Of a stretch of DNA of 64,000 nucleotides, positions 36,352 through 48,250 are shown in pieces. This DNA comes from Zonotrichia leucophrys gambelii (taxonomy: Eukaryota; Chordata; Aves; Passeriformes; Passerellidae). How positions within the stretch are numbered: the stretch's first letter is position 1; each line of letters starts with the position of its first letter. Under the pieces are notes generated by a model that was not told where the DNA came from, searched no databases, and saw only the letters and a program-made list of their open reading frames with translations. Where the stretch lies: positions 72,144,046 through 72,208,045 of the forward strand of contig NC_088200.1 of NCBI RefSeq assembly GCF_028769735.1, read 5' to 3'. A program made the translations under genes and the position numbers.

Positions 36352-38900
36352 ACTCCTGCTGCCAGGCCCTGGTTTAGCAACACTTGGTTTGGTAAGAAGG
36401 AATTAAACTGCCCTTAGTGTTTGTGGAGACTTGTTAAATGAGCATCTAGAGGATGGTCAGTAATGTTAAATCTGGGTTCAGAAATGACTACTTTTGAATT
36501 ATATCCAAACCTTGTCGGAAAACCTTGTATGAAAAATAGCCATAGCAAATAGCTTTGAATATTTCCCTTTGTTTTGACAGGGCTAACATTGAAAAGAGAA
36601 TGGTATCTTCAAGTGAAAGGGGAAAAAGTGAGCACCAGAACTTGGATTTCGTGAAAGTTTTCAAACCACAGGTCTTCTTCCTTACCTTGCATTCAAAATT
36701 GCAAAGCAAAATGATTACAAGTTCCGAAAAATGAAGCAGTCATTATTAATTTTTTTATATGACTGCTTGCCAGTGATAAAGAATTGTACTAAAGGACTCA
36801 GATATTTTTGTACTAAAGTACTCAGGCACAACATGACTTGCATGCAGCAGAGGAGATTCAAAGTAGTAATTGTTTTTTTTAAAAGCTTCCTGTTCAGCTG
36901 GGAAAATGTTGAAGGCAAATAAAATGGATTTCATAATGCCTTATACATATTAATAAGACTGTGAAGTAAAATGTCTTTGACTGTTTTCTGTTTTATTTAA
37001 AACATTGTCTCTATTTGACTTTTATGGTTGGTCTAAAAGTCCTGCAATCTTGGTATCAACAGATAGATTTTTTTGGCAGTAAGTGCTGCATTTATCAATG
37101 TCTAATGACTGTGAACCCGCACTACTCTATTAAATAGCAGGGATCTGGAAGCATGTACAAGTATTATGAATTTTAATAAATGCTGCTCTGTGAATGACAA
37201 AGATTCAGAGCTTCACCAGCTCCAAGGTTGTCAGCTCAGATGGAAAGCTTTTATACCTGGTAGAACAAGGCAGCAGGACAAGCAACTGAAGACATGACAA
37301 GGTCAGTGTTGTTGGAGTAAGGCTGGATTTGATTTTCTCTCTCCTGCTCATGAATTTTGCAGTGCCTTGGCTTTCACTGGACACAGCAGTTCATCACATA
37401 GATATTGGAGCACAAAATAACTAAATACAAACACATCAGGAATTTCCATCAGAAAACACTGGAATTTAATTTTTTTAGCATAAATTTTGATATATTATAC
37501 TTACTGAAACTCCAGTAGTAGATCCCATGTTGCCCAATTAGTTCACTTAGGAAAGAACTGACTATGCTGGATTTTTAAGATTCATTGCTGTGTGTTAATA
37601 CAAACCCCAAAAATATATTACATCTGTGCCTGCAAGGAATTGCCGCCTTTAAGGCTTCTGCAAGGTGTTGCAGACTAAAAGAAAAGTGAGGAAGCTGCAT
37701 TTCTGGTTTGTACAGGAAGGCTTTTGCTTCTAGGAGAGGCTCCATGTGCTATTCTGAGGGCTTCATTACTTGCTGTTAGCAGGGAGAGCAAACTGGGCAG
37801 GCAGAGTTGCAGGTTCTCTGCTTTGCACTTTAAGCCACATCAGCTGCTTGGAGATACCATCAGAAAAGCACATGGCATTTCAGAAGAAAAAAGTAGCCTG
37901 GAAACTTTGGAGTTGAAAGATATCTCCCAGTAAATTTTTTTTTGCCCCTAAATTAAATTTGGGTTCCAGCATGTTTCATTCCAATAGGATTAGGGATGGG
38001 ATGGAGAGCAGCATCAGCAAGCAGAAATCCCAAAGCTCTGCAACACCAGAGGTGCAAAATCCCGTGCAGAGTTTCAGCATTTGGGCACTGTGAGGGAGAG
38101 GCAGGAGAGCAGGGAGCCCCTGGACTCTGTGCACTGAGGGTTGTGGTACCTGCCACACCTGCAGCACAGGGGTCCTGCCCTGCATTCCCTGGGGGCTTTT
38201 CCACTTGTCTGCTGTCCTGACATGAAAACCAAAAATGCAGCAAGGCTGTTTCAGTGCCTGTGCTCACCATTATCTCATCGCCTTCTCTGCACCTCTCTCA
38301 GTGGCAATTGCACTGTGATTTGTTTGTGTGCCTGTGCCACTGGAGATCCCTCTGTCTACAGGCATCAAAGTGCTTCACAGCTGTTAAGAGAATACTGAGC
38401 TGATCTAAGGAAGACAAAAGAGCTGCACTGTCCCCAGCCCAAGCAACACTTGCACCCAGGAGTGACGTCCCTCACCAAAAGAAAGCCAGGCAGTTGTGAG
38501 CCCTGTCCTGGCAGCTGGGCTCTGAACATCTGCCATACCAGGAGATAGCTAGAGAAGGGTCTAAAACAGGATTGTTGTATCATTGTCTCTGCCGTGGTGT
38601 TGCTACAGCCTCTGGTCAGAGGGAGTGTCAGCCTGCTTACTAGTTTGTTACCGATTTTTTTTTCCCAAGGTTTGGGGTTTTTTGTTGTTATTGTTGTTTT
38701 GGGGGTTTTTTTAAATAGGAAAAAACCCTTTCAAATTGCTGATACACATAATTCCAATGCCAGAGAGTTTTACAGCTTTCTTATGACATCTGTAATTTTG
38801 TTTATGTCAACCAATATCTTCAGTAGTTGACATAAAAAGTAAAAGTAAAAAATACAGCACCTAGCACTTGAAAATCTGCAGGTTTTCCCTGTTTGGCAGA
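36352..38900. other. PLPPR1 intron, no gene recognised
   Basis: No recognisable element appears apart from a T/G-rich patch at about 38677-38712 (TTTGGGGTTTTTTG and similar). A moderately GC-rich piece at 37980-38560 gives several overlapping chance open frames. Confidence 0.5.
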
Positions 38901-39553
38901 CACAGCCAATGACACAGCAGAATCTCCACTCTCCTCTGAGACTTTCTTGGTCTTCTGGGAACTCTTATGGGTTGTCAGGGGAGTCCTGGACAATCTTGGA
39001 GGAACATCAGTGTGCCAGTGAGAACAGCTGGATGAGCCCATGTCTGCTAGCAGCAGCCTCTAGTCAGCTCTGCCAGCTGCTCCTGACCCAAGAGGACTCT
39101 GAGCTTGCAGATCTTGAGTCCAGGACATGGAGGGTCGAGTGAGACACTGGCACAGGTTCCCCAGATCTGCTGCAGTTTGCAAACCCTGAACCTGCAGCGG
39201 GAGAACAGATGGAGTCTCTGTTTACCTGGGTTGGAAAGTGGAAACTCCAGTGATGATGAAGGTTATAAGATGGTGGATTCTGGCCTTTGGCGGGCAGGCT
39301 CCTGTTCCACATGCAGATCTGAAGTGGTTCAGTGCCAAGGCAGCTCCCTGGATGAGAGCCTTGCACAGGAAAGTACCTGAACCAGCCGAACCTGAGCCAC
39401 GTGGCAAGAGAAAACAGTGAGTGGTGGTGTTGAGAAATTCTCTGCCTGCAGAGAGTGAAGGCCCCCATGAGTGCTTTCCTTGATGCTACTGGTGAGGAGG
39501 AGGAGGAGGAGGAGGGTCTGAAGAGGACTGGGTGGATCTGATGAGTCGCCAGT
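38901..39553. other. GC-richer intronic segment with gene-like patches, unidentified
   Basis: Base composition rises and several frames read like broken protein, for example SEEDWVDLMSRQ after the GAG run and SELADLESRTW near 39100-39130, but no single frame stays open. It could be a decayed retrocopy or an unfamiliar repeat. I cannot name a parent gene. Confidence 0.3.
39493..39516. repeat. (GAG)n microsatellite
   Basis: Seven to eight consecutive GAG/GGA triplets lie within the GC-richer segment. Confidence 0.92.
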
Positions 39554-39610
39554 TGAGATCACAGAATAGCCTGAGTTAGAAGGGACCCAGAAGGATCACC
39601 AAGGATTGCC
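39554..39610 (-). mobile_element. short CR1 LINE 3' end
   Basis: TCACAGAATAGCCTGAGTTA, then GAAGGGACC and AAGGATCACCAAG, match the last 50 or so bases of a CR1 in reverse orientation. Confidence 0.8.
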
Positions 39611-40456
39611 AGGTTGTAAGTGAATGACACATATGTGTGTTTGTCCAGCTGATGTCAGCAGCAGGATTTGGCTTCTGTGTCCATTGGACCCTCTTTGAGG
39701 ATCTGGACTGCTTAGAAGGCAATCAGCCTGACCAAATGGAGCAAAAGCAGCTTGGCCAGCAGCCTGGCCAACCTGGAGAGGAGAGCTTAAATTAAGATGA
39801 TGAGAGTGAAAATGGGGACTAAGAATCATGTGAGGAAGTGAAGGAAAAGGTTGGAAGGACCAGGACTGAGCAAAGGACCCAGCATGGTGGGAACAGAAGG
39901 AGCAGTAATCAAGAGGACAATGAAATGAAGTCCCACCAATCACAAACACATAAGGAAAGAAGTGCCAGGGAAAGTTTTCAATTCACTTTTGGGAAATCAG
40001 CACAATCAGACACTTCCTCGGCACACCGCATTTAATATCTCATGAATCAATCGATTCCTTCACCATGAGACAACCAGATTGCACAAACACACCCTCAGGA
40101 TTCAGGATTATGAGTCTCAGTCGGCAGGTAAAATTTGTTTCATACTGAGCACCAACCTGAACCTCTGATCCCAGTTACCATGCTCTCAGTTCTGCAGAAA
40201 AGGACAGATTTTTCAAGCAGTGGGAGGAATCTCTGCCTTGTTGGTGTTAATGGGAGCCACCTGTCAGCAGCCTATTCCAGCACAAAGGGCTCACAAAGTA
40301 AATTGTGATTCATAGCTGGCATGGCAGGCAGGTTACCATTAACAGGTGTTCTTTGTCCAGTTTAATGGCAGGTGTTGCTTGCCTATCAATTGGCAGCTTA
40401 TTTATTGGATTCAGTGCTTCATCTTCAGCTTGCATGGCTGCGTAGTGTGGGCATTT
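39611..40456. other. PLPPR1 intron between CR1 pieces, unidentified
   Basis: A purine-rich block at about 39780-39950 keeps an open + frame rich in charged residues but has no recognised family. No splice signals support an exon. Confidence 0.45.
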
Positions 40457-41338
40457 CTCCAACACCCTCATAAGTGACTTGAACACAAGACTGAAAGGGA
40501 CACTAAGCAAGATCACAGATGATACAAAACTGGGAGAGGCTGTTGACTCCCTCAAGAGCAGGGAGGCCCTGCAGGGAGACCTCAGCTAATTATGGAACGG
40601 GGCATTCAACAAGGGAAAATGCTGGGTGCACTGAGGATGGGGCAACCCTGGATGTATGGATGGACTAGGGAATGAAAAGGAACCTTGGGCTTCTAGTTGA
40701 TGACAAGTTGAGCCAGCAGTGTCCTGGCAGCCAGGAGGGACATTGCTGTCCTGGGGACACCAGGCCCAGCATGGCCAGCCAGGCAAGGAAGGGGATTGTC
40801 CTGCTCTGCTGCCCACTGGGATGGCACCGCCTCTATTCTGGGGCAGATTGGGGCACTACAGGTAAGAATGACATTAAAACGATTAGAGAGTGTCCAAAGG
40901 AGGGATAGTGAGGTTGGTGAAGCATCAGGAGGTGAAGCTGTATGAGGAGTGGCTGAGGCCTCTTTGTCTGTTCAGCCTGGGGAAGAGGAGACTGAAGGGA
41001 AACCTCATTGCAGCCTGCAACTTCCTCGTGAGGGGAAGAGGAGGGGCAAACACTGATTTCTGCTCTGCTGTGTCCAGTGACCTGAGGGAATGACCAGAAG
41101 TTGTGTCAGGGAGAGTTTAGATCAGATATTAGGAAGAGATTTTTCCCCTGAGAGTGTCTGGGCACTGGAACAGAGCCCCCATGGCAGTGGTCACAGCCCC
41201 AGCCTGACAGAGCTCAAGGAGCCTTTGGATGATGCTGTGAGGCAGAGGATGTGATTCTTGGGGATGGTTCTGTGCAGGACCAGGAGGCGGACTCGACGAT
41301 CCTTGTGGATCCCTTCAACTGAGTTTATTCTGTGATCA
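40457..41338 (+). mobile_element. CR1 LINE, 3' 880 bp
   Basis: A sense-strand CR1 starts near AACACCCTCATAAGTGACTTG. It runs through the reverse transcriptase C-terminus, where KLYEEWLRPLCLFSLGKRRL is readable near 40932-40990, and the 3' untranslated region GATCAGATATTAGGAAGAGA. It ends at GACGATCCTTGTGGATCCC and TTATTCTGTGATCA. Frames are broken by stops and indels, and the 5' end is truncated. Confidence 0.93.
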
Positions 41339-41624
41339 CTCAAGACCAGAGCTGCACTCAAACTTTGACAACCTTTGCACCTGTTCCAAGCCAGGAACAA
41401 GCATGTGGTCACACTCTGACATGTCTGTACACTGAGGTACATGCTGTGGAAAGGAAGTAAGAGGAATTAGAGGTCTGAATGCATTTGCAGGGCTATGATT
41501 TTGCTGGTGTCACAGGGACATGGAGAGAGAGCTCACACGAGGGAGTGCCCTGGATAAAGAGGCATTTTCAGGAAGGGCAGGCTGGGGCAGCAAGAAGGGA
41601 GATTGGATTTTCAGCAGGTCAGCA
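41339..41624. other. PLPPR1 intron between two CR1 copies, nothing recognised
   Basis: No repeat or exon signature was seen in these 286 bases. Confidence 0.45.
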
Positions 41625-41957
41625 GAATCAAGTCCTCTGCTGAGAGCTGGTAAGACACATGCTGTTCAGGTGCATCTGTGCTGGGTTCCCCAGGATGAGA
41701 GAGACTCCTCCCTGTGATACCCAAGGAAAGCATCAGAAGCAGTGGGCACAAACTGCAACAGGAAAAGGCACTGACGTAATAAAACCTGTCATCCTCTCAG
41801 GGTGATGAAACTCCAGCACAGATGATGTAGAGAACTTGTGGAGTCTCTGTCCTTGGACGATGTTTAACACCCAGCTAGACATGGACTTGGACTGCCTGCT
41901 CCCGCTGACACAGCTTCCAGCCAGAAGTCAATCTAGGTGATCTCCAGAGGTGCATGC
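41625..41957 (+). mobile_element. CR1 LINE 3' fragment with internal deletion
   Basis: CAGTGGGCACAAACTGCAAC, CTTGTGGAGTCTCTGTCCTT, GTTTAACACCCAGCTAGACATGG and the terminal GTGATCTCCAGAGGTGC follow the CR1 order. The part before 41715 matches more weakly and seems to have lost an internal segment. Confidence 0.8.
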
Positions 41958-44900
41958 CAACAGGAACAGTTCATTCACAGTCTGGCACTTTCTCCACAGT
42001 TGCCTGTAGCTGGTGGCTCCATTTAACTGCTGCCTTGTTTGCCATGTCTCCTTGATGCTGAGATAACTGCTGGGTTATAAGGGGGAACTGTATTTTATTT
42101 TCACAAATGAGGAAATGGTGACTTGCCTACAGCTACTCCTTTGGTCAGGGTCTCAGTGTCTACATATGACCTTTTTTACCTTGATTTTTGCTTCAGGCTG
42201 AAGGTGTGACTTGTGTCAGATTTACCTGAGAAAACCCAAGTGTTTGTTGGTAGCTGCTATTTGAATACTAGCCTTTTATCTTCTTCATAAGTCTTTTCTT
42301 TCTTTAATGACCTTGAACTATCAACAGAATTTTTCATAGCGAAAGAATTTTTTTTCCTCTTAGAACTAAACATTTATCAGCTTATTTTGGCCTTTCATGT
42401 TCCATTGCACCAGCAAAACATTTAAAATATATCTTAGTAATAATTAATTGCAGCCTTCTGTAAAGCTGCTGGCTTTGAAACACAATTGCTCAGCCTTTCC
42501 TTTTCTTCCTTTACTCAACAGGTAGCAGTGAAGCATTAGTCATTTAAAAATCAGACAAAGGGTTTTGAGGCATATGGGGAAAAGAGGAGGGTTACTAAAA
42601 TGCTTAAACATGTCAGAGTGCCATGCCACTAAAGGAAAAAGAGGTGGAATATTAGAGAGACTGCTGCAAGAAGTAATTAATAATAACAAAAAAGTAGCTT
42701 TACAGCAGGGCAAAGAATTAAATATTGCAATTTATTGTAACTGATTGACCTATGTGAGTGTCATCTTTGAAGAAAAGGAACAAACACAGTAAGGTCCAGG
42801 TGCACACCTGTAAGCACTCTGATTGCAAAGACACTGAAGACATCAGTGCCTGTCCAAGTCCTCAGAGCAGAACAGTAGTTCTGTGACCAAGAAAGAGCAA
42901 TAAAATGTGTTCCTTTTTGCCCCATGGCCGGTGGAGGGAGAGACTCTGCTGCAGAAACTGTGCTGTGACCAAAGGTCTGACCACAGCCTCTTGTGTCTGT
43001 GTGCCATCCACTGCTGAGAAATTGCTTGCCCATTTCTAACCCCGAGAATGTCCATAGGCAATGAAGCTTTCAGAGGAAAGGTTGACTGTTAACACCTTTC
43101 AAAATCAAGGGAAACAGGACCATGTTTTTCAAAAGCAGCAAGAAAGGGGCCACAGAATGTACAATGTCTCAGAGTTAGGCTTCTCTGAGGCTTTGTGTTT
43201 ACCCTGGGATTTTCTGGGTTGAGAAGTATTGTAGAAAAACAGTTCTGTTCTGTCTAAAAATAGAATTTTCCAACTAAAAGAAGTTTCTGCTGTTCTTCTA
43301 AACCTCACAGCTCTCCAACTTGCAGTTTACCTACAGTGTTCACTAAAAAACTATGTGGATTAGGTACTGATTTGCTTTGGAATTAGGTTTCCTTTTTCTC
43401 ACTTTTGCATTGCTCAGAGTGACATCTTTTAAAAACCTGACAGGTTTGGTTTCTTTCTGAGATTCTCTCCCAAGAGGCAGACTGATGACCAGAACAAAAG
43501 AGATGAAAGCACTGCCAAAAATGTGTGAGAAGGGAGCAGATTTGGGAAGTGCTTTCAGCATGAAGAAGGTGAGAGAATGAGGAGCTCTCTGAGGAGCTGC
43601 TCTTTGTAACCATGCACACTATAGGAATTTATTATAAGGTTTCTGTCTCTGGAGAGATGGTCCCTGAACTTGCAAGGCAGAGATGCTCAGAAGAGGAAAA
43701 CAGTTTCCCCTTTGTTTAGCCAGATAAGATCCCAGCAGGTTTTAGATCTGTCTGATGAACATCTTTTTTACAGCTTTTTTGGCCTTCTGGAACAATGATG
43801 TGTGGATGAGGCAATGGCTCATGGGTTATAGAGCAGCTGGAAAATTCCCAGACTGCTTCTTTCTTCCAAGGAGCAGTTTGGGAACCATCCTCTGACCAAG
43901 GAAGATGCACAGGGTATAAGAATAAACAACCATTCATTGGGATGAGAGAGTATACACTGCACTGCTGTTGCACTCCTTAGTGTTTATATGTCAGAGTGGG
44001 CAAAAGTCCTCAACTTGTTCTGCCTTGAACATTGCTAAAAATGTCACCCAACCCATCATTAGTCTCCATAAGGCTGCAGTCTGAGAACAAGCAAAGGGAA
44101 AGTAATGGCTGTATTTTGGTGCTTTTGACTTTGTGCAGATTCTTTGTTCCTTTTGTATTTTGCTTTGTCCTAGTTCTCATTTTCACCTGATTCTCCCACT
44201 GTAAATCCCTTCAATTTTCATAGAGATGCTTGCTTTTCTGACTGCAAAGACACAATAGAAATCAAAATATACCTCAGCATCTCCCTGTGAGCAGTTTTGC
44301 TCAGGTACCACGTAAAGATACCAGAGAGCAGTCATGAAAAGCATACTGAAAAGATGTGTAAGTCTGTTGTGTCAGAATCCTGTGTCCTGTCAGGATCTGT
44401 TGCTTCTCGACACTTGGACAGTAAATTGTCCTGACACCTCTATGTAAGTGAAAATAGTCATTAGATTAAAAAGCCTTTAGAGTTCATGATGGATTTAACA
44501 GCTTTTATGAGCCATTTGTAGTGAAAACCCATTAGTCAGTGAACCATTATCAGGGGTGCAGGGCAACTTGGAAGCTGTTTTAGCCAAAGGCAGCTTTTCA
44601 ACTTTCCAGAGCAGTCCCTGTATTGGGCATTTTTGGAGGACACAGATACATGGAAATAAAATGCGTGTGTGCCATGCATTTTATTCCCATCAAATCAATG
44701 GTTTTTTATGGAATGAGTGTGGTACTTCAAAGCAAAATAAGCTGCAATTTTAGGGTTTTGGTTACTGAAAATAGGCAGACAATGAATTATGATAAGATTT
44801 TGCATTCTTTCTAGTGGACTGGGTGACTCATGTCACTGTGGTCCAGGTTAACTGCTGTCAGAAAGAATGAAACTCAAGGCAGCCTTTCACAGAAGAACGC

Positions 44901-45950
44901 ATCATGATCAAAGGTTGAAGGGCAAATTCAGCACCAAGTTCTGATTAAATTCTTTGGGCTTGCTCTGAGTTTTTTAGGAGTTTTCATTACTTTGCTATAT
45001 GCAACTATTTGAGCAAGTTTCATGAATTAGGGTGTTTCTGAGGCTGGAGCAGACCAATAGGTAGATCCAGAGCATAGTTTAGAGGAGCAAACCCTGAATC
45101 CTTTTAAGCATGGTTTGGACACCAGTTTTTTGAGAACATCCTGGCAGATATTTTCTGTGTTCTAATGTTCTTGTGGCCATGAGGTGGAAAGCACTCCTCC
45201 TATATTTAGAAGAACCAATGAAAAAATGTTCCAAATCCTCCTGCGAAACAAGCTCTTCCAAAGCAGCTGTTTCTGGCAGCGGCTGTTCACATGTAGCTGT
45301 TCACAATTTCTGTTCACATCAAGCTGTGCACAACTCCTGTTGAAGTACAGAAGTTTTTACTGGTGTGTTAGATGCTGGATTTCATGGAGTCAGCAAGAGC
45401 TCTCTTAACAAGTCCTGGAGATGATTCCAGCATTTTGTGCTGTTTGTTTCAGGCAAAGGCTGGACAGGCACTACAACTCATTTTCTGCCAGTCCCAAGTG
45501 ACCACAGGTGTTTTCCACCTCAGTATCTCTCAGTTTGCTCTCTCTCTCAGCTTCAACATCAAATCTTTCCACTTGGGGAAAGCTCTGTAGTGCTGCGCTG
45601 AGTGCCTATTCTTGTCATTAAAGGTGCTGTATCACTGGTGCTGGTACACACCTGGAATTCTAGTGGTGTTCTCTCCATTTGAAAAAGGTGATCCTGCAGA
45701 TGTCTTGATGGGGAGATGAGGAGACAGATCAGGCAGGACAGGAGAGTAACAAAATGCTCTTGATTTCTTTTAATTTAATACCAGACTAGTCAAAATATAT
45801 CTCTGCTCTGCTTCTGTTGCTAAAAACAAAATTCATTCTGAACAGATGCCATTTTAATGCCATTTTTATGTTAAGAAAATCACTTAGTCTCCACCAGAAT
45901 TTGTAGATCATTTTAAGGTGTTATGTGCTGGAAACAGCAGTTTCCTGGCT

Positions 45951-46002
45951 ATGTGCCATTTGGAACTGGGTAGAGCATTAATGCCACCTGCTGAAAAGCT
46001 TC
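45951..46002 (+). repeat. unknown dispersed repeat, copy 1
   Basis: GCCATTTGGAAC, then GCATTAATGCC and CCTGCTGA.AAGC, are shared with 47671-47723 in the same orientation. The core GCATTAATGC is a perfect palindrome. I cannot assign a family. Confidence 0.65.
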
Positions 46003-47670
46003 GTGGGACTGCTCAAGGGAAGATAAATATGCTATGCTTGTGTCTTGGAGGTTTTAACAGCACTTGTTAATGGTGATGACATTCTTCAGGTGCAAAATAA
46101 AAATACAATTTTTCAATCTGATATATTCTCCCTCCTGACAGGTGGAAGTTTAATTCTCTTTTCCCCTTGTATAAATCTCACTCTTTATCATTTATCATCA
46201 TTTATCTGAAAGACCCCATTTTTCTGGGGTCTTAAAGGAAAATTGTAGTTCTCAATTTTTGTTAAGAGTCCTGATTTTCATACATAGAAGACAGCCAGTG
46301 ATTTCACAGGAAGTTCAGAATGTCTGGATTTATACAGCTGTTTGAGGAACACATTTCATTTCACTATTGTTTTTTGGAAACTGATTTTTACCATAACAAA
46401 GGTCTACATGTACCTGAGAAGAAGATGTTACATAAAATACAGAACATGTATTTGAGGGACAGAAAAAGTGTGGAACATACCATGGTGTCACAGATACAGG
46501 AGGCAAAGCTGGAGAGTCTGGCCCTAAAAGCAAGACCTACCTGATTTTACAGAGTAGTTTGCTACTGTAGCAGTCAAGCAACTTTCTGATCCCCATCTTT
46601 AAAGTGTATGTCTTCCAAATGTTGCTTAAAATCCCAGACTTACTGTGTATTAAAACTTTTCTTAATGCTCTTTTAGAATTCTCTTCCTGCAATCAAGTGG
46701 TGATGTGAAAATCTCAACTGCTTCCATTTAAAAGAGTCAGTTAAATTTCCAGCTTTTTATTGTGGGAAAGAAAATTTACTAATGTAATTCCTGTCAAAAG
46801 TTTTAATTTATGTCTCTTTGCACTACACATACAGACAGACGGTGGATTGATGTAAATTACGCAGATTTTAATCCAGGAAGGTCAGGCCAGGTTCAGTAAC
46901 TTTCATGCTCTTAGTGAACAAAGTGAGAGTGAGATCACAGTGTGCCAGGATCTGAAACCAGCCCTGAGTAAAAGACCAAGGAGCAGAGCCAGTGCAGTGG
47001 AAAGCTCTTCCTTTTTAGCTCTGACCCAGCTAGATCAGCTATCTGACAGAAAACCTTTGTAAGCCACCTTCAATAAGGTTTAGAGGGGAAAAAATATTAT
47101 TTTTGTTGTTTGTAAATGTTGGGAAACTAACAAGAGAGAAAATCCTACAGACACTAACTCCTGGGTTTATACTTTTTAAGTAATAATTACATTATCACTG
47201 TGGTTGTTTTTATTTTAGAGTCAGTGGAGGAGAGGCAATTTAAAATGCCTTCTGGAAGCACCTCCTTTCTCCAGGTCTGTTGTGAGGTCAGAGTGCAAGC
47301 ATGGAAAAGTTGGATGCATGATCTGATGTCAAGGAGCAGCTGATGCTTGTGAACAAATACTCACCGAGAGGGATGAACCCACCCATGCTTCCTGCTCATG
47401 ATAATCCCCTTTGAAACTGCTGGCTGCAAATTTGCTGGTCTTAAAATCATTTTCTCCTCTTTCAAACTACACAAACCAGAGACAAAGTCTTCTTTTAAAA
47501 GAAGTCGGGATGAAGACCACAGTAAATGATTAACCAAATTACTATTACTACCAAATGACCTGAAATTCCAGCTGTATTTAAAAAAATGAGATGATGTTGT
47601 GAAAAATACAGGGGAACCCCCAAATATATTAAAAACATAAAACATTATAGGCTCTGCATGGATGTTTGGT

Positions 47671-47723
47671 AGTGTGGCATTTGGAATTTAATGTCGCATT
47701 AATGCCCCCTGCTGATAAGCCTT
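47671..47723 (+). repeat. unknown dispersed repeat, copy 2
   Basis: This aligns with 45951-46002 from GGCATTTGGAA to CTGCTGATAAGCCTTC with a small gap. Sequence outside this block does not match. Confidence 0.65.
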
Positions 47724-48140
47724 CAAAATCTACTTTGAATCAAGCTCAGAATTTAATAGTCTTTTGCATCAGTACATTCCTTATATTAAAAAAAAAAAAA
47801 AATCCAAAAACATCCAGCATATATCTCATCATAACTGGGTTCTTCTTAAATAGATCACATCTCTTTCAAGTCTGATACATGACAAGGTCTGTGCTGTCAC
47901 AAAATCAGTAACAACAGCTCCTTAGAATTGTCCCACATTAATCCCTTCTGCTCTTGCCTTAGTTTAAGGTCCAGTTATGTAGTATAATTGGATAAAATCG
48001 GAATGTTAAAGGAGAAAAAGAATCTTTTAATGATGATTTCATAAAGAAAGCAAAAAATTATAATGCAATACGACTTGCCAAAAAAGAGAAATTGCAAGAA
48101 GGTGAGCAGATATTCAGGGTAGTACTAGAGGACGCTGAGT

Positions 48141-48250
48141 CACAAAATCATTGATGTTGGAAAAGCCCCCTAAGACCACTGAATGCAGCCCTTAACCCAG
48201 CACTGCCAAGTCCACCCCCAGCCCATGTCCCCAAACCACGCCTCTAAATG
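48141..48250 (-). mobile_element. CR1 LINE 3' end (CR1-Y-like)
   Basis: CACAAAATCATTGATGTTGG, AAAAGCCCCCTAAGACCACT, TTAACCCAGCACTGCCAAGT and CCATGTCCCCAAACCACG are the reversed terminus of a CR1-Y-type element. Confidence 0.9.

Larger units (their letters stand above)
41958..48140. other. PLPPR1 intron, no gene recognised
   Basis: It holds one copy each of two odd short repeats: a degenerate GCTGTTCACA cluster at 45283-45345, and two copies of an unknown 52 bp sequence at 45951 and 47671. An A-run lies at 47790-47803. No exon or RNA gene was seen. Confidence 0.5.
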
